A DNA stretch of 64,000 nucleotides from Candidatus Caldilinea saccharophila (GCA_016710365.1 JADJVW010000005.1:124001-188000); one strand, 5' to 3'. Counted from the first letter of the stretch, positions 31,842-41,544 are shown. Made by a program: numbers and translations. Notes: generated by a model from the sequence alone, not told the origin.

Positions 31842-32270
31842 TTAACGCCAATAAGGCCCATACCCATAGTAATCATACACCCCTGCCAGCCATGTATCAT
31901 CGGCCTCAGTGGTTTCCGGCCAGTTGTCATTATCAAAACCAGGCGCGTTCTCCAACTTTTCCTTATCAATATCCAGGATAAAGGCATGATGCTTAGCGTC
32001 CAAAGTCAGCGCCTGCCACGGGATAGCAAACAGTTTCTCACCTAGCCCCAAAAATCCACCAAAGGAAAGCACTGCATAGGCAATCTGCCCACTGTTGACG
32101 TCAATCATCAACTCCTTGAGTTCGCCCAGATCCTCGCCCGCAGCATTCTTGATCTTGTCGCCGATGGCCGTGGTGGCGGAAAGCACGCGAGGGTTCCTCT
32201 TCTGAGTGGTAGACGTATTTTGAGTCGCGGGCATGGTGGGTTTCACAGCCTGTTCTTTTGTAAGTTCCAC
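31842..32270 (-). CDS. PRC-barrel domain protein
   Basis: 142 residues. The PRC-barrel covers about residues 27-105: VLSATTAIGDKIKNAAGEDLGE, MIDVNSGQIAYAVLSFGGFLGLGEK, FAIPWQALTLD, FILDIDKEKLENAPGFD. The C-terminus ends with aromatic YDYYGYGPYWR. The start is taken as GTG 32270, because AGGAGG lies eight bases before it. The next ATG (32234) has no such site. It resembles the gene at 21360, and this type of PRC protein often accompanies CsbD and Dps genes, as here. Confidence 0.85.
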   Translation of the reverse strand: MELTKEQAVKPTMPATQNTSTTQKRNPRVLSATTAIGDKIKNAAGEDLGELKELMIDVNSGQIAYAVLSFGGFLGLGEKLFAIPWQALTLDAKHHAFILDIDKEKLENAPGFDNDNWPETTEADDTWLAGVYDYYGYGPYWR

Positions 32271-32413
32271 AGTGATATCCTCCTGTTTTCCAAGACAGAT
32301 CGCGCAAGCATTTGCTAAAGCTGCTCAGCGTGCGTCGCACCGGTCAGCAGGCGGCTGTTGGCTCGACCTAGCGACCAGCGCGACGTACGCTGTTGCAGAG
32401 TCACAAAGCGTGA
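32271..32413. other. Intergenic gap between PRC-barrel and csbD
   Basis: 143 bases holding the PRC ribosome binding site and a GTCACGCTTTGTGAC hairpin at about 32399-32413, which abuts the csbD stop codon and may act as its terminator. Nothing else was recognised. Confidence 0.4.
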
Positions 32414-32632
32414 CTAGTTCTTAGTGGTCGTCTGCTCGCTTGAGGAAAGATAGGCGTCAAGTTCGCTTTCCGCCTTTTCCCGTGCGTAGCCGTAGCGTTC
32501 TTGCAGCTTCCCGACCAACTTCTCACGTTCACCGTCGATCTGCGTCATATCGTCGTCGGTGATTTCGCCCCATTTCTTCTGGATGCTGCCCTTTAGCTGA
32601 CGCCACTGGCCTTTCAAGGTATCTTCGTTCAT
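32414..32632 (-). CDS. CsbD family stress protein
   Basis: 72 residues, typical CsbD size and sequence: MNEDTLKGQWRQLKGSIQKKWGEITDDD, then GEREKLVGKLQERYGYAREKAESEL. CsbD-like proteins are small, acidic, helical proteins of the general stress response (sigma-B controlled in Bacillus); their action is unknown. AAAGGAG lies five bases before the ATG. It sits 10 bases from the next gene of the same strand, so both are probably one transcript with dps. Confidence 0.92.
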   Translation of the reverse strand: MNEDTLKGQWRQLKGSIQKKWGEITDDDMTQIDGEREKLVGKLQERYGYAREKAESELDAYLSSSEQTTTKN

Positions 32633-32642
32633 GGTATCTCCT

Positions 32643-32924
32643 TTACGGCTTTGCCGTGCGATTGCTGCTCAACATCCACCGGGCAATCAGGATGAGCACA
32701 GCAATGCTGCTGACGACCAGCACGAGTTGCTTACCGCGCCTGCGCTGCCGCCGCTTACGCAACAAAGGCGTTTTATCGACGATTAAATTGACGACATCGT
32801 CGCTGTAATCGTCGAAATTGCGCCGTGCTGTGGCCACCTGTTTGCGCCCGATAGCTTTCATCTGATCAACTGTATCTGAAAGTGTATCCACTACTGTATC
32901 AGTTACCGAGGACTTACTTTGCAT
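32643..32924 (-). CDS. Small single-pass membrane protein
   Basis: 93 residues: an amphipathic N-terminal half rich in Thr, Val and Asp (MQSKSSVTDTVVDTLSDTV), a basic stretch KRRQRRRGK, then one membrane segment QLVLVVSSIAVLILIARWML close to the C-terminus. The layout resembles DUF883-type stress proteins (soluble helix plus C-terminal anchor), but the similarity is only structural. AAGGAGAAGG lies upstream of the ATG. It is placed between csbD and dps. Confidence 0.7.
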   Translation of the reverse strand: MQSKSSVTDTVVDTLSDTVDQMKAIGRKQVATARRNFDDYSDDVVNLIVDKTPLLRKRRQRRRGKQLVLVVSSIAVLILIARWMLSSNRTAKP

Positions 32925-32991
32925 AAGTGTGCCTTCTCCTTCTTCAGCGTTTCAGGCGCCAAGTATTTTCTTGTGGTCATAGTAGCCTGAA

Positions 32992-33528
32992 CTAGCGCAA
33001 GAACGAACGCAGCATCCAACTCATTTCCTGGTGCTTCTGCAGATGGGCGGTCAAGAGATCCGCGGCGCCTTCATCTTCATAGGTATCGCTGCACTGATCG
33101 ATGCCCTCGCGCAGCTTGCGCACAATGGTTTCATGATCGGCGATAAGTTCGTTCAATACGTCGATCTGAACCGACCCGTTGCCTTCTTTTTCTTCCAAGT
33201 TGGTATTGGCAAGGAATTCTTTCATGCTGCCGATCGCGCTGGCCCCGTAGCTGCGGATGCGCTCCGCAATTTCGTCGCCGGCGTCCTTAAGCATGTTGTA
33301 TTGCTCGTCCAGAAGTTTGTGGACGCTGTAAAAATTCGGGCCGACAATGTTCCAGTGAATGTTCAACGTTTTCACATAGACAACCTGCGTGTCGGCGAGT
33401 GCACGCGTGAGCACGGCTACCACGCCCTCTACGGCATCCTCTTCCAAGCCGATCTTCATGGTCTCGCGTTCCTGCATCTTCACAGCATTGCGACTGCCAT
33501 TGTTTTTGCTTGCACTGGATGTGCTCAT
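32992..33528 (-). CDS. Dps-like ferritin
   Basis: 178 residues. The four-helix Dps core covers about residues 25-178. The ferroxidase region NIHWNIVGPNFYSVHKLLDEQY is followed by DAGDEIAERIRSYGASAIGSM with the conserved His, Asp and Glu ligands. Dps dodecamers store iron oxidised by peroxide and protect DNA in stationary phase or oxidative stress. The N-terminal extension is polar (STSSASKNNGSRNAVK) with some basic residues that could contact DNA. ATG 33528 has a perfect AGGAGG five bases upstream, so the longer frame is rejected. Confidence 0.9.
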   Translation of the reverse strand: MSTSSASKNNGSRNAVKMQERETMKIGLEEDAVEGVVAVLTRALADTQVVYVKTLNIHWNIVGPNFYSVHKLLDEQYNMLKDAGDEIAERIRSYGASAIGSMKEFLANTNLEEKEGNGSVQIDVLNELIADHETIVRKLREGIDQCSDTYEDEGAADLLTAHLQKHQEMSWMLRSFLR

Positions 33529-33647
33529 AAGATCCTCCTGATCAGTATCCATCAGACTGTCGTTTTGATTTGAGACATGGGAAGAAATTGCTTTCTTCTC
33601 ATTACCTCTATCAGTATAAAGAAAATCCGCATGGTAACAACGGTTGG

Positions 33648-33702
33648 ACCGCCAGCTTTATCCTGGCGGTAAAGCAGGGAGTTCCCTGTCGTCAACGACA
33701 GG
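33648..33702 (-). terminator. Two adjacent hairpins downstream of the phosphorelay genes
   Basis: ACCGCCAG / CTGGCGGT (33648-33655 with 33663-33670) and CCTGTCG / CGACAGG (33685-33691 with 33696-33702). They lie between the NarL-type regulator (stop at 33813) and dps and probably end the regulator transcript. The remaining ~280 bases of the gap show no gene. Confidence 0.5.
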
Positions 33703-33812
33703 TGGGCGCTTGTTCAGAGTTCTAGAAGATAAAGCCAGAAGATGTGAAAAAAATCAGAAGCAAAAGGGGCGTCAGGAAAAGCGGAAGTGGAGAGAGAGGC
33801 GTTCGGTCTCTA

Positions 33813-34464
33813 TTACTCTGAATCCTCCGCCAGGCCACCCCAATGTTGATGCGCCCAGGCAATGGTCTCGGCGCGCGTGGAGACATTCAGCTTTTGATAG
33901 ATATTGGTCAGATGGTAACGGACAGTGCGTTCCGTGATAAAAAGCTCAGCCGCGATTTGGTCGTTAGACCATCCCTTGGCCAAAACACGCAGCACCTCTG
34001 CTTCCCGCTCCGTCAACTCGATGGGATCGGACGCGGGACGCCGCATCAGGGCGGCCAGGCGGGCTGCCGCACGACGGCTTACCCAGCCTTCCTGTCCGCT
34101 GGCCACGCCGCGCACCGCTTCGACAATCGAATCCAGCGCCTCATCTTTGGTCAGGTAGCCGTAAGCCCCGCGCCAGCAGGTTACGGATATATTCTGGGTC
34201 ATCGTAGGCACTCAATCCCAGTACACGCGCGGGATTGTTTTCGCTCTGCAAGGTGCGCATTACTTCCACGCCGGTCATGTCGGGCATTTCCATGTCGAGC
34301 AAAACCACATCGGGCTGAAGACGCTCGACCAGTTGAAGCCCTGCTTTGCCCTGCTCGGCCTCGCCGACAATCTCAATTTCAGCCGCCTGTTCGAGCAGCA
34401 GGCGGATGCCGGAACGCACAATCGGGTGGTCGTCGATCAAGATCACACGAATTGAATTACTCAT
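33813..34464 (-). CDS. NarL/FixJ-family response regulator (one frameshift)
   Basis: About 216 residues after repair. The receiver has IRVILIDDHPIVRSGIRLLLE, phospho-acceptor in VVLLDMEMPDMTGVEV, and GLSAYDD. The GerE/LuxR-type HTH has LTEREAEVLRVLAKGWSNDQIA, TERTVRYHLTNIYQKL. A missing G at about 34170 (GGGG should be GGGGG) splits the gene; restoring it gives LARGAYGYLTKDEALDSI across the receiver end. ATG 34464 follows GGGGAGGACTT and overlaps the stop of the upstream kinase by eight bases. Likely the output protein of the neighbouring kinase and a transcription factor. Confidence 0.88.
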
Positions 34465-35572
34465 CAAGTCCTCCCCACCTGCGCGTTGGATCGCTTTCGA
34501 GCGGTTGCGCAAGAAAATGGCGTGGGGCGATGGCAATTACAGTGGCGCCCCGTCCAGGTTCAGAGCGAACCAGCAGCCGGCCGCCGATCGATTCGGCGCG
34601 CTCCGCCGCGCCTAATAGCCCGTAATGGCCGCGGCGGGCGATGGTCATCCAACTGCTCGGCACGGTAAAGCCACGACCGTCGTCTTTGATCTGGAGAACA
34701 ATTTGTTGAGGGCCGATCTGGAGCTGAATCGCTACACGCCGAGCCTGGGCGTGCTTGACTATATTCGTCATGGCATTTTGGAAAATGCGGTAGAGCGCGA
34801 GTCGAGCGCTTTCGCTGAGTTGTTGATTGTCCTCGTCCAAGTCCATCTCGATTTCGAGCGTGTCGTGTAGGCTGCGAAACTGCTGTACGTAGGAATAGAT
34901 TGCTTGCTCCAGGCCAAACGGGGAAAGCGCAGGAGGGCGCAACTCTCCACACAGATTGCGCAGAATATCGGCGGCATGTTGGAGCTGCTGTAAGATCTGA
35001 TCGATGCGCGGCGCCATTTCGCGCGGTATTTCATTCGCCACTGCCCCAATGTGGAGGCGGAGGCCGAGCACTTCTTGCAACGGCCCATCGTGTATTTCGC
35101 GCGCCAGCGAGAGGCGTTCTTGCTCCCGGCTGTCCGCCAGACGGCGCTGCAGTTCTGCCAGTTCAAGTTCGCTGCGTTTACGATAAATGGCATAGCGGAT
35201 CGCGCGCTCGAGCATCTCTGCGTCGATCCTTTCCTTGACTAAGTAGTCGACGGCGCCGCTCTCCATAACCGCTAGATCGACGCGCCGATCGTCTTGTCCG
35301 GTCAACACAATGACTGGCCCTTTGCAGCCCTTTTCTGCAGCCGCGCGCAGCAGATCGAGCCCGGTTTCGTTCCCCAGGCGATAGTCGAGCAAGTAGACGG
35401 CATGGCGATTTTCGGACATCAATACCAGGCCATCGTCGTAGTTGTCGGCCCATTCCAACGAGGCTTCCGCCCAACGAAATTCATGCAGATAGTCCTGGAT
35501 AATTACATAATCATCCTCGTCGTCCTCGATCAACGCAATAGAAATTTTTTGCAGCGAATCGGTTTGCACCAT
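34457..35572 (-). CDS. Receiver plus HisKA_3 (NarX/DesK-type) histidine kinase
   Basis: 371 residues, no membrane segment. An N-terminal receiver (about 9-125) with ALIEDDEDDY and YLLDYRLGNETG (phospho-acceptor Asp) is followed by a helical linker, the HisKA_3 dimer/phosphotransfer region EQERLSLAREIHDGPLQEVL (His of REIHD) and a HATPase with NIVKHA, DDGRGF and GHYGLLGAAERAESIGGRL. The order receiver-then-kinase suggests a soluble relay protein: the receiver may be loaded by the PAS kinase upstream and control autophosphorylation. Start ATG 35572. The downstream NarL-type regulator overlaps it by eight bases and is the likely target. Confidence 0.88.
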   Translation of the reverse strand: MVQTDSLQKISIALIEDDEDDYVIIQDYLHEFRWAEASLEWADNYDDGLVLMSENRHAVYLLDYRLGNETGLDLLRAAAEKGCKGPVIVLTGQDDRRVDLAVMESGAVDYLVKERIDAEMLERAIRYAIYRKRSELELAELQRRLADSREQERLSLAREIHDGPLQEVLGLRLHIGAVANEIPREMAPRIDQILQQLQHAADILRNLCGELRPPALSPFGLEQAIYSYVQQFRSLHDTLEIEMDLDEDNQQLSESARLALYRIFQNAMTNIVKHAQARRVAIQLQIGPQQIVLQIKDDGRGFTVPSSWMTIARRGHYGLLGAAERAESIGGRLLVRSEPGRGATVIAIAPRHFLAQPLESDPTRRWGGLDE

Positions 35573-35576
35573 CAAA

Positions 35577-36056
35577 CTAGTCCTTAGCTCCTTGATCCTT
35601 AGTTGCTTGATTAATGGGCAATGCCACCATTTCAAACCAGTAAACTCCAATTGTTTTCATCACTTGCACCAGACCGTCAAATGTAATTGGTTTGACGATA
35701 AACGAGTTGACGCCGAGATCGTAGGTGCGGAGGATGTCTTCTTCGGCATCCGACGTCGTCAGCACCACAATAGGAATGCGCCGCAACTCAGGATTGCTTT
35801 TAATCTCCTGGAGCGCTTCCCGCCCATCTTTGCGAGGCATATTGAGATCGAGCAGGATCAACCCAGGTCGGGGTGCGTCCTGCTCGGTATAGACGCCGCG
35901 CTGATTGAGAAAATCGAGTAGTTCCTCGCCATCTTCTACAAAATAGAGCGGATTTGCCAGCCGGCTCTCCATCAGGGCATCCTTTGCCAAAACACGGTCG
36001 TCTGCATCGTCGTCTGCAATCAAAAGCGCAATAGGTTTCGACCGAACGCTGCTCAT
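35577..36056 (-). CDS. Single-domain CheY/Rcp1-like response regulator
   Basis: 159 residues, receiver only: ALLIADDDADDRVLAKDAL (acidic pocket), the GLILLDLNMPRKDGREAL phospho-acceptor region, VVLTTSDAEEDILRTYDLG and SFIVKPITFDGLVQV with the conserved Lys. Rcp1-type single receivers typically pair with PAS/GAF or phytochrome-like kinases. Here a multi-PAS kinase ends 27 bases upstream. It lies four bases before the next kinase gene, so the three genes are clearly one operon. Confidence 0.9.
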   Translation of the reverse strand: MSSVRSKPIALLIADDDADDRVLAKDALMESRLANPLYFVEDGEELLDFLNQRGVYTEQDAPRPGLILLDLNMPRKDGREALQEIKSNPELRRIPIVVLTTSDAEEDILRTYDLGVNSFIVKPITFDGLVQVMKTIGVYWFEMVALPINQATKDQGAKD

Positions 36057-36083
36057 ATCTGTTTGTCCTTAGCGTAATCGCGG

Positions 36084-38909
36084 CTAGAAACTAAGTGCAT
36101 CTGTGGGTGGGTCACGCGGCGTCGCCTGTGAAAATGTCAGAATAAATCTAGATCCTTTGCCGGGCGTGCTTTCCGCCACAATCGAGCCGCCGTGGCGCTC
36201 CATGATCTTGCGACAGATGGCAAGCCCCATCCCGGTCCCTTCATATTTCTTGTGGCCGTGCAAACGCTGGAAAGGTTGGAAAATCTTATCAACGTAGCGA
36301 GTTTCAAAGCCGATGCCGTTGTCTTCCACTACAATGATGGCCGTGATCCCTTGTATGCGCTCATCCGAGGCGGCCGGATCGAGGGGATAGATGCGTATAG
36401 AGGGCGCCTTCTCAGGCCGGTGGAACTTCAGCGCATTGCTGATAAGGTTCTGGAACAACTGTTGCATCTGAGCGTGATCGGCCTTGACCGCGGGCAGGCG
36501 CGCAACGTCGATGCTTCCTCCCGTGCTTTCGATTTGCGTTTCCAGATCCCTTAGCACGCCTTGAATAGTCAAATCGAGATCGACTTCCGCAAGCGGTTGT
36601 CCGCGGGTGCTGACCCGCGACAGCACGAGCAGGTCGTTGATCAGCCGCTGCATACGTTTGGCCGCGTCCTGCATCCGGTTAAAATAATCGAGCGACTTCT
36701 CGTCAAGCGTATCCTGGTTCATGCGCACCAGGCGATTGCTGAACGTGGAGATCTTGCGCAGCGGCTCCTGGAGATCGTGCGAAGCAATATAGGCAAAGTC
36801 CTGCAGGTCGCGATTGCTGACTTCCAATTGCGCGGCATACTGGCGCAACTGAGATTCGAGCAGGAGGCGCTCGGTGATGTCCTGCCCTGTCCCCCACATA
36901 CTGACTGCATTTCCACTATCGTCCATGACGGGCGTGCCGATACATTCGATGCCGCGTTCCGAGCCGTCGGCCCTTACGATATAAAATTTCGTCCAGAGCG
37001 AAGCATGCTGCGCGATGGCCTCCCCCATACTTTTCTCGACATGACTCCGCTCATCGGGCCGGATCAACTGTATGAATTCGTCGAACGAAATCTGCAATGC
37101 ATCGTTGCCGTAGCCAAAGATCGGCGCCAACTCCGCAGAAATGAGGATCGTGTCTGTCCTTAACTCCCAGTCCCAGTGGCCGATCTGCGAAAGGTTTAGC
37201 GCCTGCGCCAACTTGATTTCATTGCGGCGCCGCGTTTCCTCCAGCAGCCGTTGTTCGGTGACATCCTGTCCTGTGCCCCACATGCGCACGGCTCGACGCT
37301 CGCCGTTCTCCCCCTCACTCATCTCTATATGGCCGCGCGCTTCAATGATGCGCACATCTCCCTGAGATGTCACAATGCGGTGCTGCGACTCATAGGAGCC
37401 GTCACCGCGCATGGCTTGCGCAATTCTATCCTGCACTAGCTGGCGATCATCAGGGTGGATATGGCCGACATAAATTTCATACGTAAGCTGCTGGTCGCCA
37501 GGCGTATAGCCGTAAATGCGATATAACTCGTCAGACCAGGTGAGCATCCCCGTTTCGATATCCCATACCCAACTGCCCACGTGTGCAATGGCTTGCGCTT
37601 CGTTAAAATCATCCTGCCGCTTGCGCAGCGCATCCTCCATACGCTTGCGCTCACTGATGTTCTCAAAAATGGCGGCAAGGTGGTGCGCGTCCAGAGGAAT
37701 GAGCCAGGTGCTGAAATATTCTTTAATGCCGTCACCGACGTAGAAGAGATCGCCCAGGTTGTAAGGCTCTTGTGTATCGAGCACCTGTTTATACAGACGG
37801 GGATAGTCTGTGTCCATCATCGCCGGCACTACCTCATCGATGCGCCGATTGAGTAAAAAGTCGCTAGATTGACCTGTGGCTACTTCAGCGCCACGATTCA
37901 CCAGGACAAACCGGAACGAGCCCAGGTCTGCCGGATCCTCCAATCGATAAACAAAGACGCCGCTTTGCATACTTTCGACAATATTCCGGTAAAGTCGAAT
38001 GGTCCACTCCGCCTTCTGTCGTTCTACGATCTCGGTCGCCAATTGTGCATTATGCGCCTTAATCTCGTCGCGGTTGCGGCGTAATTGGTCAATAATATCG
38101 GTCACGCTGTAGGCTAGACCCACCAGCACCAGGGCGTAGCTGACGATGCGACCTAGATGCGCCCAGGTAAATGCAGGGTCGTAGAGCGCTTTCGACCACG
38201 GCATCCAGAAAAGCTGGATGGCCAGGTTGACAACGATGCTTGCCAGCACCCACTGAAAGAGCGGATCCTGCACCTGATGGCGTTTGGCATAATAGAAAGC
38301 GAACGCCAAAGCAAGCGGGATGGCCACCAAAAATTCTTGAGGACGCGGCACAGGCAACGTAAAAAAGATCGCCTGCGGCAGGGGGATAAACAGGATAATG
38401 CATAGGGAGATGAAAGCCAGCATACCGACCAACAGCAGCAACTGAGGCATCCTGACTCTACCGATGTCGTTGCGTGCTCGCTCCTTAGAAAGCGTGGCGG
38501 CGTTGAGCAGAAAAAAGCCAGCGAGCACCAGTCGCGTCATCAGCCAACTCCACGGCGCGACTTCGCTCAGCGGAGAAGGCAGATGCGGCGTCAAAGTCGC
38601 CGAAGTCAATGTCATGTGCAGTGTATCCAGCAGCGCCACGCCGACAAACCCGATCGCGACAAAAAGAAACTGGGCATCGCGCCGGCTGTGACGATGATAG
38701 ATCAACGTGAAGAGGGCGACAATAATGGCCAGCAGCGCGGCCAAAGCGTCAAGCAGAGTATGAAAGCTGGGCGAAATGCGCCAGGACATTTGGAAGACGA
38801 TAGGCGAAATGATAGCCAGCAAAAAAAACAAAAACAGAAATCGCTTGCCCTGTCCCTGCTTAAATTGCCCCGTGGTTGCTATAGGGCTTAACTGCGCTTG
38901 AACACGCAT
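36084..38909 (-). CDS. MASE3-like / multi-PAS sensor histidine kinase
   Basis: About 941 residues. Seven to eight hydrophobic segments (about 25-270) include LLDTLHMTLT, as in MASE3 membrane sensor domains. Three PAS domains follow, the second and third each ending in MWGTGQD(V/I)TE PAC motifs. Then HisKA with FAYIASHDLQEPLRKISTF (phospho-His), and HATPase with NLISNALKFHRPEKA, VVEDNGIGFE and GTGMGLAICRKIMERHGG. No receiver is attached; the Rcp1-like protein 27 bases downstream probably receives the phosphate. ATG 38909 is preferred (GAAGG eight bases before) over GTG 38918. The signal is unknown. Confidence 0.9.
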   Translation of the reverse strand: MRVQAQLSPIATTGQFKQGQGKRFLFLFFLLAIISPIVFQMSWRISPSFHTLLDALAALLAIIVALFTLIYHRHSRRDAQFLFVAIGFVGVALLDTLHMTLTSATLTPHLPSPLSEVAPWSWLMTRLVLAGFFLLNAATLSKERARNDIGRVRMPQLLLLVGMLAFISLCIILFIPLPQAIFFTLPVPRPQEFLVAIPLALAFAFYYAKRHQVQDPLFQWVLASIVVNLAIQLFWMPWSKALYDPAFTWAHLGRIVSYALVLVGLAYSVTDIIDQLRRNRDEIKAHNAQLATEIVERQKAEWTIRLYRNIVESMQSGVFVYRLEDPADLGSFRFVLVNRGAEVATGQSSDFLLNRRIDEVVPAMMDTDYPRLYKQVLDTQEPYNLGDLFYVGDGIKEYFSTWLIPLDAHHLAAIFENISERKRMEDALRKRQDDFNEAQAIAHVGSWVWDIETGMLTWSDELYRIYGYTPGDQQLTYEIYVGHIHPDDRQLVQDRIAQAMRGDGSYESQHRIVTSQGDVRIIEARGHIEMSEGENGERRAVRMWGTGQDVTEQRLLEETRRRNEIKLAQALNLSQIGHWDWELRTDTILISAELAPIFGYGNDALQISFDEFIQLIRPDERSHVEKSMGEAIAQHASLWTKFYIVRADGSERGIECIGTPVMDDSGNAVSMWGTGQDITERLLLESQLRQYAAQLEVSNRDLQDFAYIASHDLQEPLRKISTFSNRLVRMNQDTLDEKSLDYFNRMQDAAKRMQRLINDLLVLSRVSTRGQPLAEVDLDLTIQGVLRDLETQIESTGGSIDVARLPAVKADHAQMQQLFQNLISNALKFHRPEKAPSIRIYPLDPAASDERIQGITAIIVVEDNGIGFETRYVDKIFQPFQRLHGHKKYEGTGMGLAICRKIMERHGGSIVAESTPGKGSRFILTFSQATPRDPPTDALSF

Positions 38910-39078
38910 AGGTTTCACCTTCTTGAAGAGGCGCTTCCCTTCCCTTCTACTAAGTGGCTGATTCTATCACGCATCCGGATGACTATGAAAGCCAATTGCG
39001 GTATCATTTGCACCGTACATGGGCATCTGGAAAGGTTGCCCACTATTCGCCGCACAGTCGCTAAGGAGATGTACACAG
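38910..39078. other. Divergent intergenic region between kinase and PKS
   Basis: About 170 bases. I see the ribosome binding site AAGGAG at 39063-39068 for the PKS gene. No clear promoter pair, hairpin or RNA gene was recognised. Confidence 0.35.
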
Positions 39079-40282
39079 ATGACCCACTCGTTTCAGCCGC
39101 GCAATCCCTCTGCCATCCTGGCGCTGGGTACCGCTTTGCCCCCCTACAGCGCCAGCCAGGAAGACATCGCTACATGGATGGCTTCCTCTTATGTCGACCA
39201 ACCCGCGGTAGGACGCCTGATTCGTACGCTCTATGCTTATTCAGGCATTGAACGGCGTTATGGCTGCACCACCGAATACTTACAGCCGCCGGAAATATCC
39301 CGTTTCGCACCAGGCCGCGCCCTGCACGAATCGCCCACCACGGCAGAGCGGCTTGCCATTTACGAGCGCGAGGCGCCGATCTTGGGCGCGGCCGCAGCAC
39401 GCGCAGCATTGGCCAGCTATGCCGCCACCGCCAATGTTGAGGGCGACGCGCTCCCGGCCTCCATCACCCACCTGATTGTGGTGAGCTGCACCGGCTTTTT
39501 CGCCACAGGTCTCGATTTCATGATTGCGCGCGAGTTGGGTCTTGCCCCCACCATCAGCCGCACAGTGGTGGGATTCATGGGCTGCTCGGCAGCCTTCAAC
39601 GGCCTGCGCATGGCCGCACAAATTGTCGCCGGCGATCCCCATGCCCGCGTCTTGGTGGTGTCAGTCGAAATCTGCTCGCTGCATATCCAGCCCGGCACGC
39701 GGCGCGATGATCTCGTCTCGGCCTCGCTTTTTGCCGACGGCGCGGCCGCGGCCCTGGTCGGGACGCCCACCGCGGCCGACCGCCACTACTTCCGGCTTGA
39801 CGCTTTTCACACCGACATGAAACCCGATACGCGCGACGAGATGGTCTGGCGGATCGGCGACCACGGTTTTACTTTACACCTCTCCTCGCGCATCCCCGAC
39901 CATCTGGCCAGTGGCGCCGGCCGCGGTGGCGCAAATGACCGGTGGACGCACGCCCGATTTTTGGGCCATCCATCCTGGCGGCCGCGCCATCGTCGACAGT
40001 TTGCAGCAGATTTTCGCCCTGGAGGACCGCGCGGTCGCCACAAGCCGGCATGTTTTAAGCGAGTGTGGCAACATGTCCTCCGCCACGATCTTATTTGTGC
40101 TCGCCGAACAGGCGAAGACGCTGGCGCGCAGTGGTCAGGCCGCCACCGGCGTCGCCATGGCCTTTGGCCCTGGTCTGACCATAGAAATGGCGCAACTTTC
40201 CTACGCGCCTGGGTGCGCCAGTGTGCACAACGGCGCAGCATTTCATCAGGATGTGCGCCTTTCCATAGGCGCCGCAACGTGA
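39079..40282 (+). CDS. Type III polyketide synthase, chalcone/stilbene synthase family (one frameshift)
   Basis: About 400 residues after repair. The N-terminal half carries YAYSGIERRY, VVSCTGFFATGLDF and VGFMGCSAAFNGLRM with nucleophile Cys169. The C-terminal half, in another frame from about 39911, carries PDFWAIHPGGRAIVDSL (catalytic His) and LSECGNMSSATILFVL (catalytic Asn). So all three catalytic residues of a homodimeric ketosynthase are present. It condenses an acyl-CoA starter with malonyl units to pyrones, resorcinols or phloroglucinols. The break is near 39905. By accident the N-terminal frame runs on into the next gene. The TGA at 40280 overlaps the flavoprotein ATG by one base. 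Confidence 0.88.
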
Positions 40283-41435
40283 TGCAGCGCCTCGATCCTG
40301 CACCCACCCATCAATACGATGTCGCGGTCATCGGCGCGGGGCCGGCTGGCGGCTGCGCGGCCGCGACCCTGGCCGCGGCCGGCTGGCGCGTGGCCCTCAT
40401 CGAGCGGACAGCGTTGCCGCGCCATCGCGTCTGCGGCGAATTTCTCTCGCCCGAAGCCCAGGCGACCTTGCGCCACCTGGGCTTGCAAGACGAGTTGGCC
40501 GCCCTGAAGCCGCGCGCGCTGACCGCCGCGACCCTTACCTCACGCCGCGGCGCCACACTGGAGATGGCGCTGCCGGGCGTAGCCTGGGGGCTCAGCCGCT
40601 TTGCCTTGGATGCCGCCCTTGCCCAGGCCGCGGTTGCGCGCGGCGCCGAACTTTTGGCTGAAACCACGGTCACCCGCGTAGACCACGACAATCAGGGCGC
40701 AACGCTGCTGTTGCGTCGCAGCGACGGCGAGCAGCACTTGCGCGTGCGCGCGGTGCTGATGGCCGGCGGGCGTCAGAGCACGGCAAAGCTGCCGCCGGCT
40801 GCGCCCACCCAAGCCGCGAAGAACTCTTCGTCGGCCTGAAAACTCACGTCACCGGCCTGACCATGCCCGACCGGGTGGAACTCTTTCTCTTTGCCGGCGG
40901 CTACGTGGGCGTCAATCCGGTGGAGACCGGCGTCGCCAATGTCTGCCTGCTGGTCAATTACGCCCAATTCGCCCGCGCCGGGCGCACGCTCCCAGGCATG
41001 TTCGCAGCCATGGCCGCCCAGAATGCAGCCTTTGCCCACCGTATGCAGGGAACGCATCTGCTGGCCGAAACGCTCTGCACCGTCGCCGCAGTCGACACAA
41101 ACCGGCCGGCCGCGCCTTGGGTGGAGATGGCCTGTCTGGGCGACACGGCTACCATGATCCCGCCGCTGTGTGGCGATGGCATGGCTATGGCGCTGCGCTC
41201 CGCGGAGCTTTGCGCGCCCCTGGCGCACGATTATCTGCGTGGCGCGTGTTCGCTGTCAGCGTGGCGCGACCGTTATTGCGAATGCTGGCAGGCTGAGTTT
41301 ACGGGCCGGCTGCGCCTGGGCCGCGCCTTGCAGCGCCTCCTCAACCACCCACCGCTGGCCGATGCGCTGGTCGCGTCAGGTCGCTTCGTCCCGCGCCTGG
41401 CCGATTATGTCGTGCGCACGACGCGCGGAGCATAG
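40282..41435 (+). CDS. FAD-dependent oxidoreductase, geranylgeranyl-reductase/hydroxylase-like (one frameshift)
   Basis: About 384 residues after repair. The Rossmann FAD site is YDVAVIGAGPAGGCAAATLA (residues about 11-30), followed by RVCGEFLSPEA, typical of the FixC/geranylgeranyl reductase and aromatic hydroxylase groups. The second part has CLGDTATMIPPLCGDGMAMALRSAELCAP, the GD motif contacting FAD ribityl. The frame is lost between about 40780 and 40825; the next frame continues with EELFVGLKTHV. ATG 40282 overlaps the PKS stop (TGATG), so the two are co-translated. Likely role: oxidise or reduce the PKS product, as in phenolic-lipid loci of the srsABC kind. Confidence 0.85.
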
Positions 41436-41467
41436 AAAATCGCACCTGCTCAGCCAAATGGGAATAG

Positions 41468-41544
41468 CACGCGGATGACGCAGATCAGGCAGATAAGCGC
41501 GGATCAAATCAGCGAAAATCTGCCCAATCCGCGTCATCCGCGTG
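41468..41544. repeat. Inverted repeat with CACGCGGATGACGC arms
   Basis: Arms 41468-41481 and 41531-41544 are exact complements. The ~49-base middle reads like CAGATAAGCGCGGATCAAATCAG and its partner, a hairpin style that recurs at 45071. It lies in the convergent gap between the flavoprotein and methyltransferase genes; the right arm overlaps the methyltransferase stop, and it may serve as terminator. Confidence 0.65.

Noticed and set aside
39079..40839. Natural fusion of type III PKS and flavoprotein in one 600-residue frame
   Set aside because: The PKS C-terminal half with catalytic His and Asn lies in another frame and ends at 40282, where the flavoprotein ATG begins. The single open frame is an accident of an indel.
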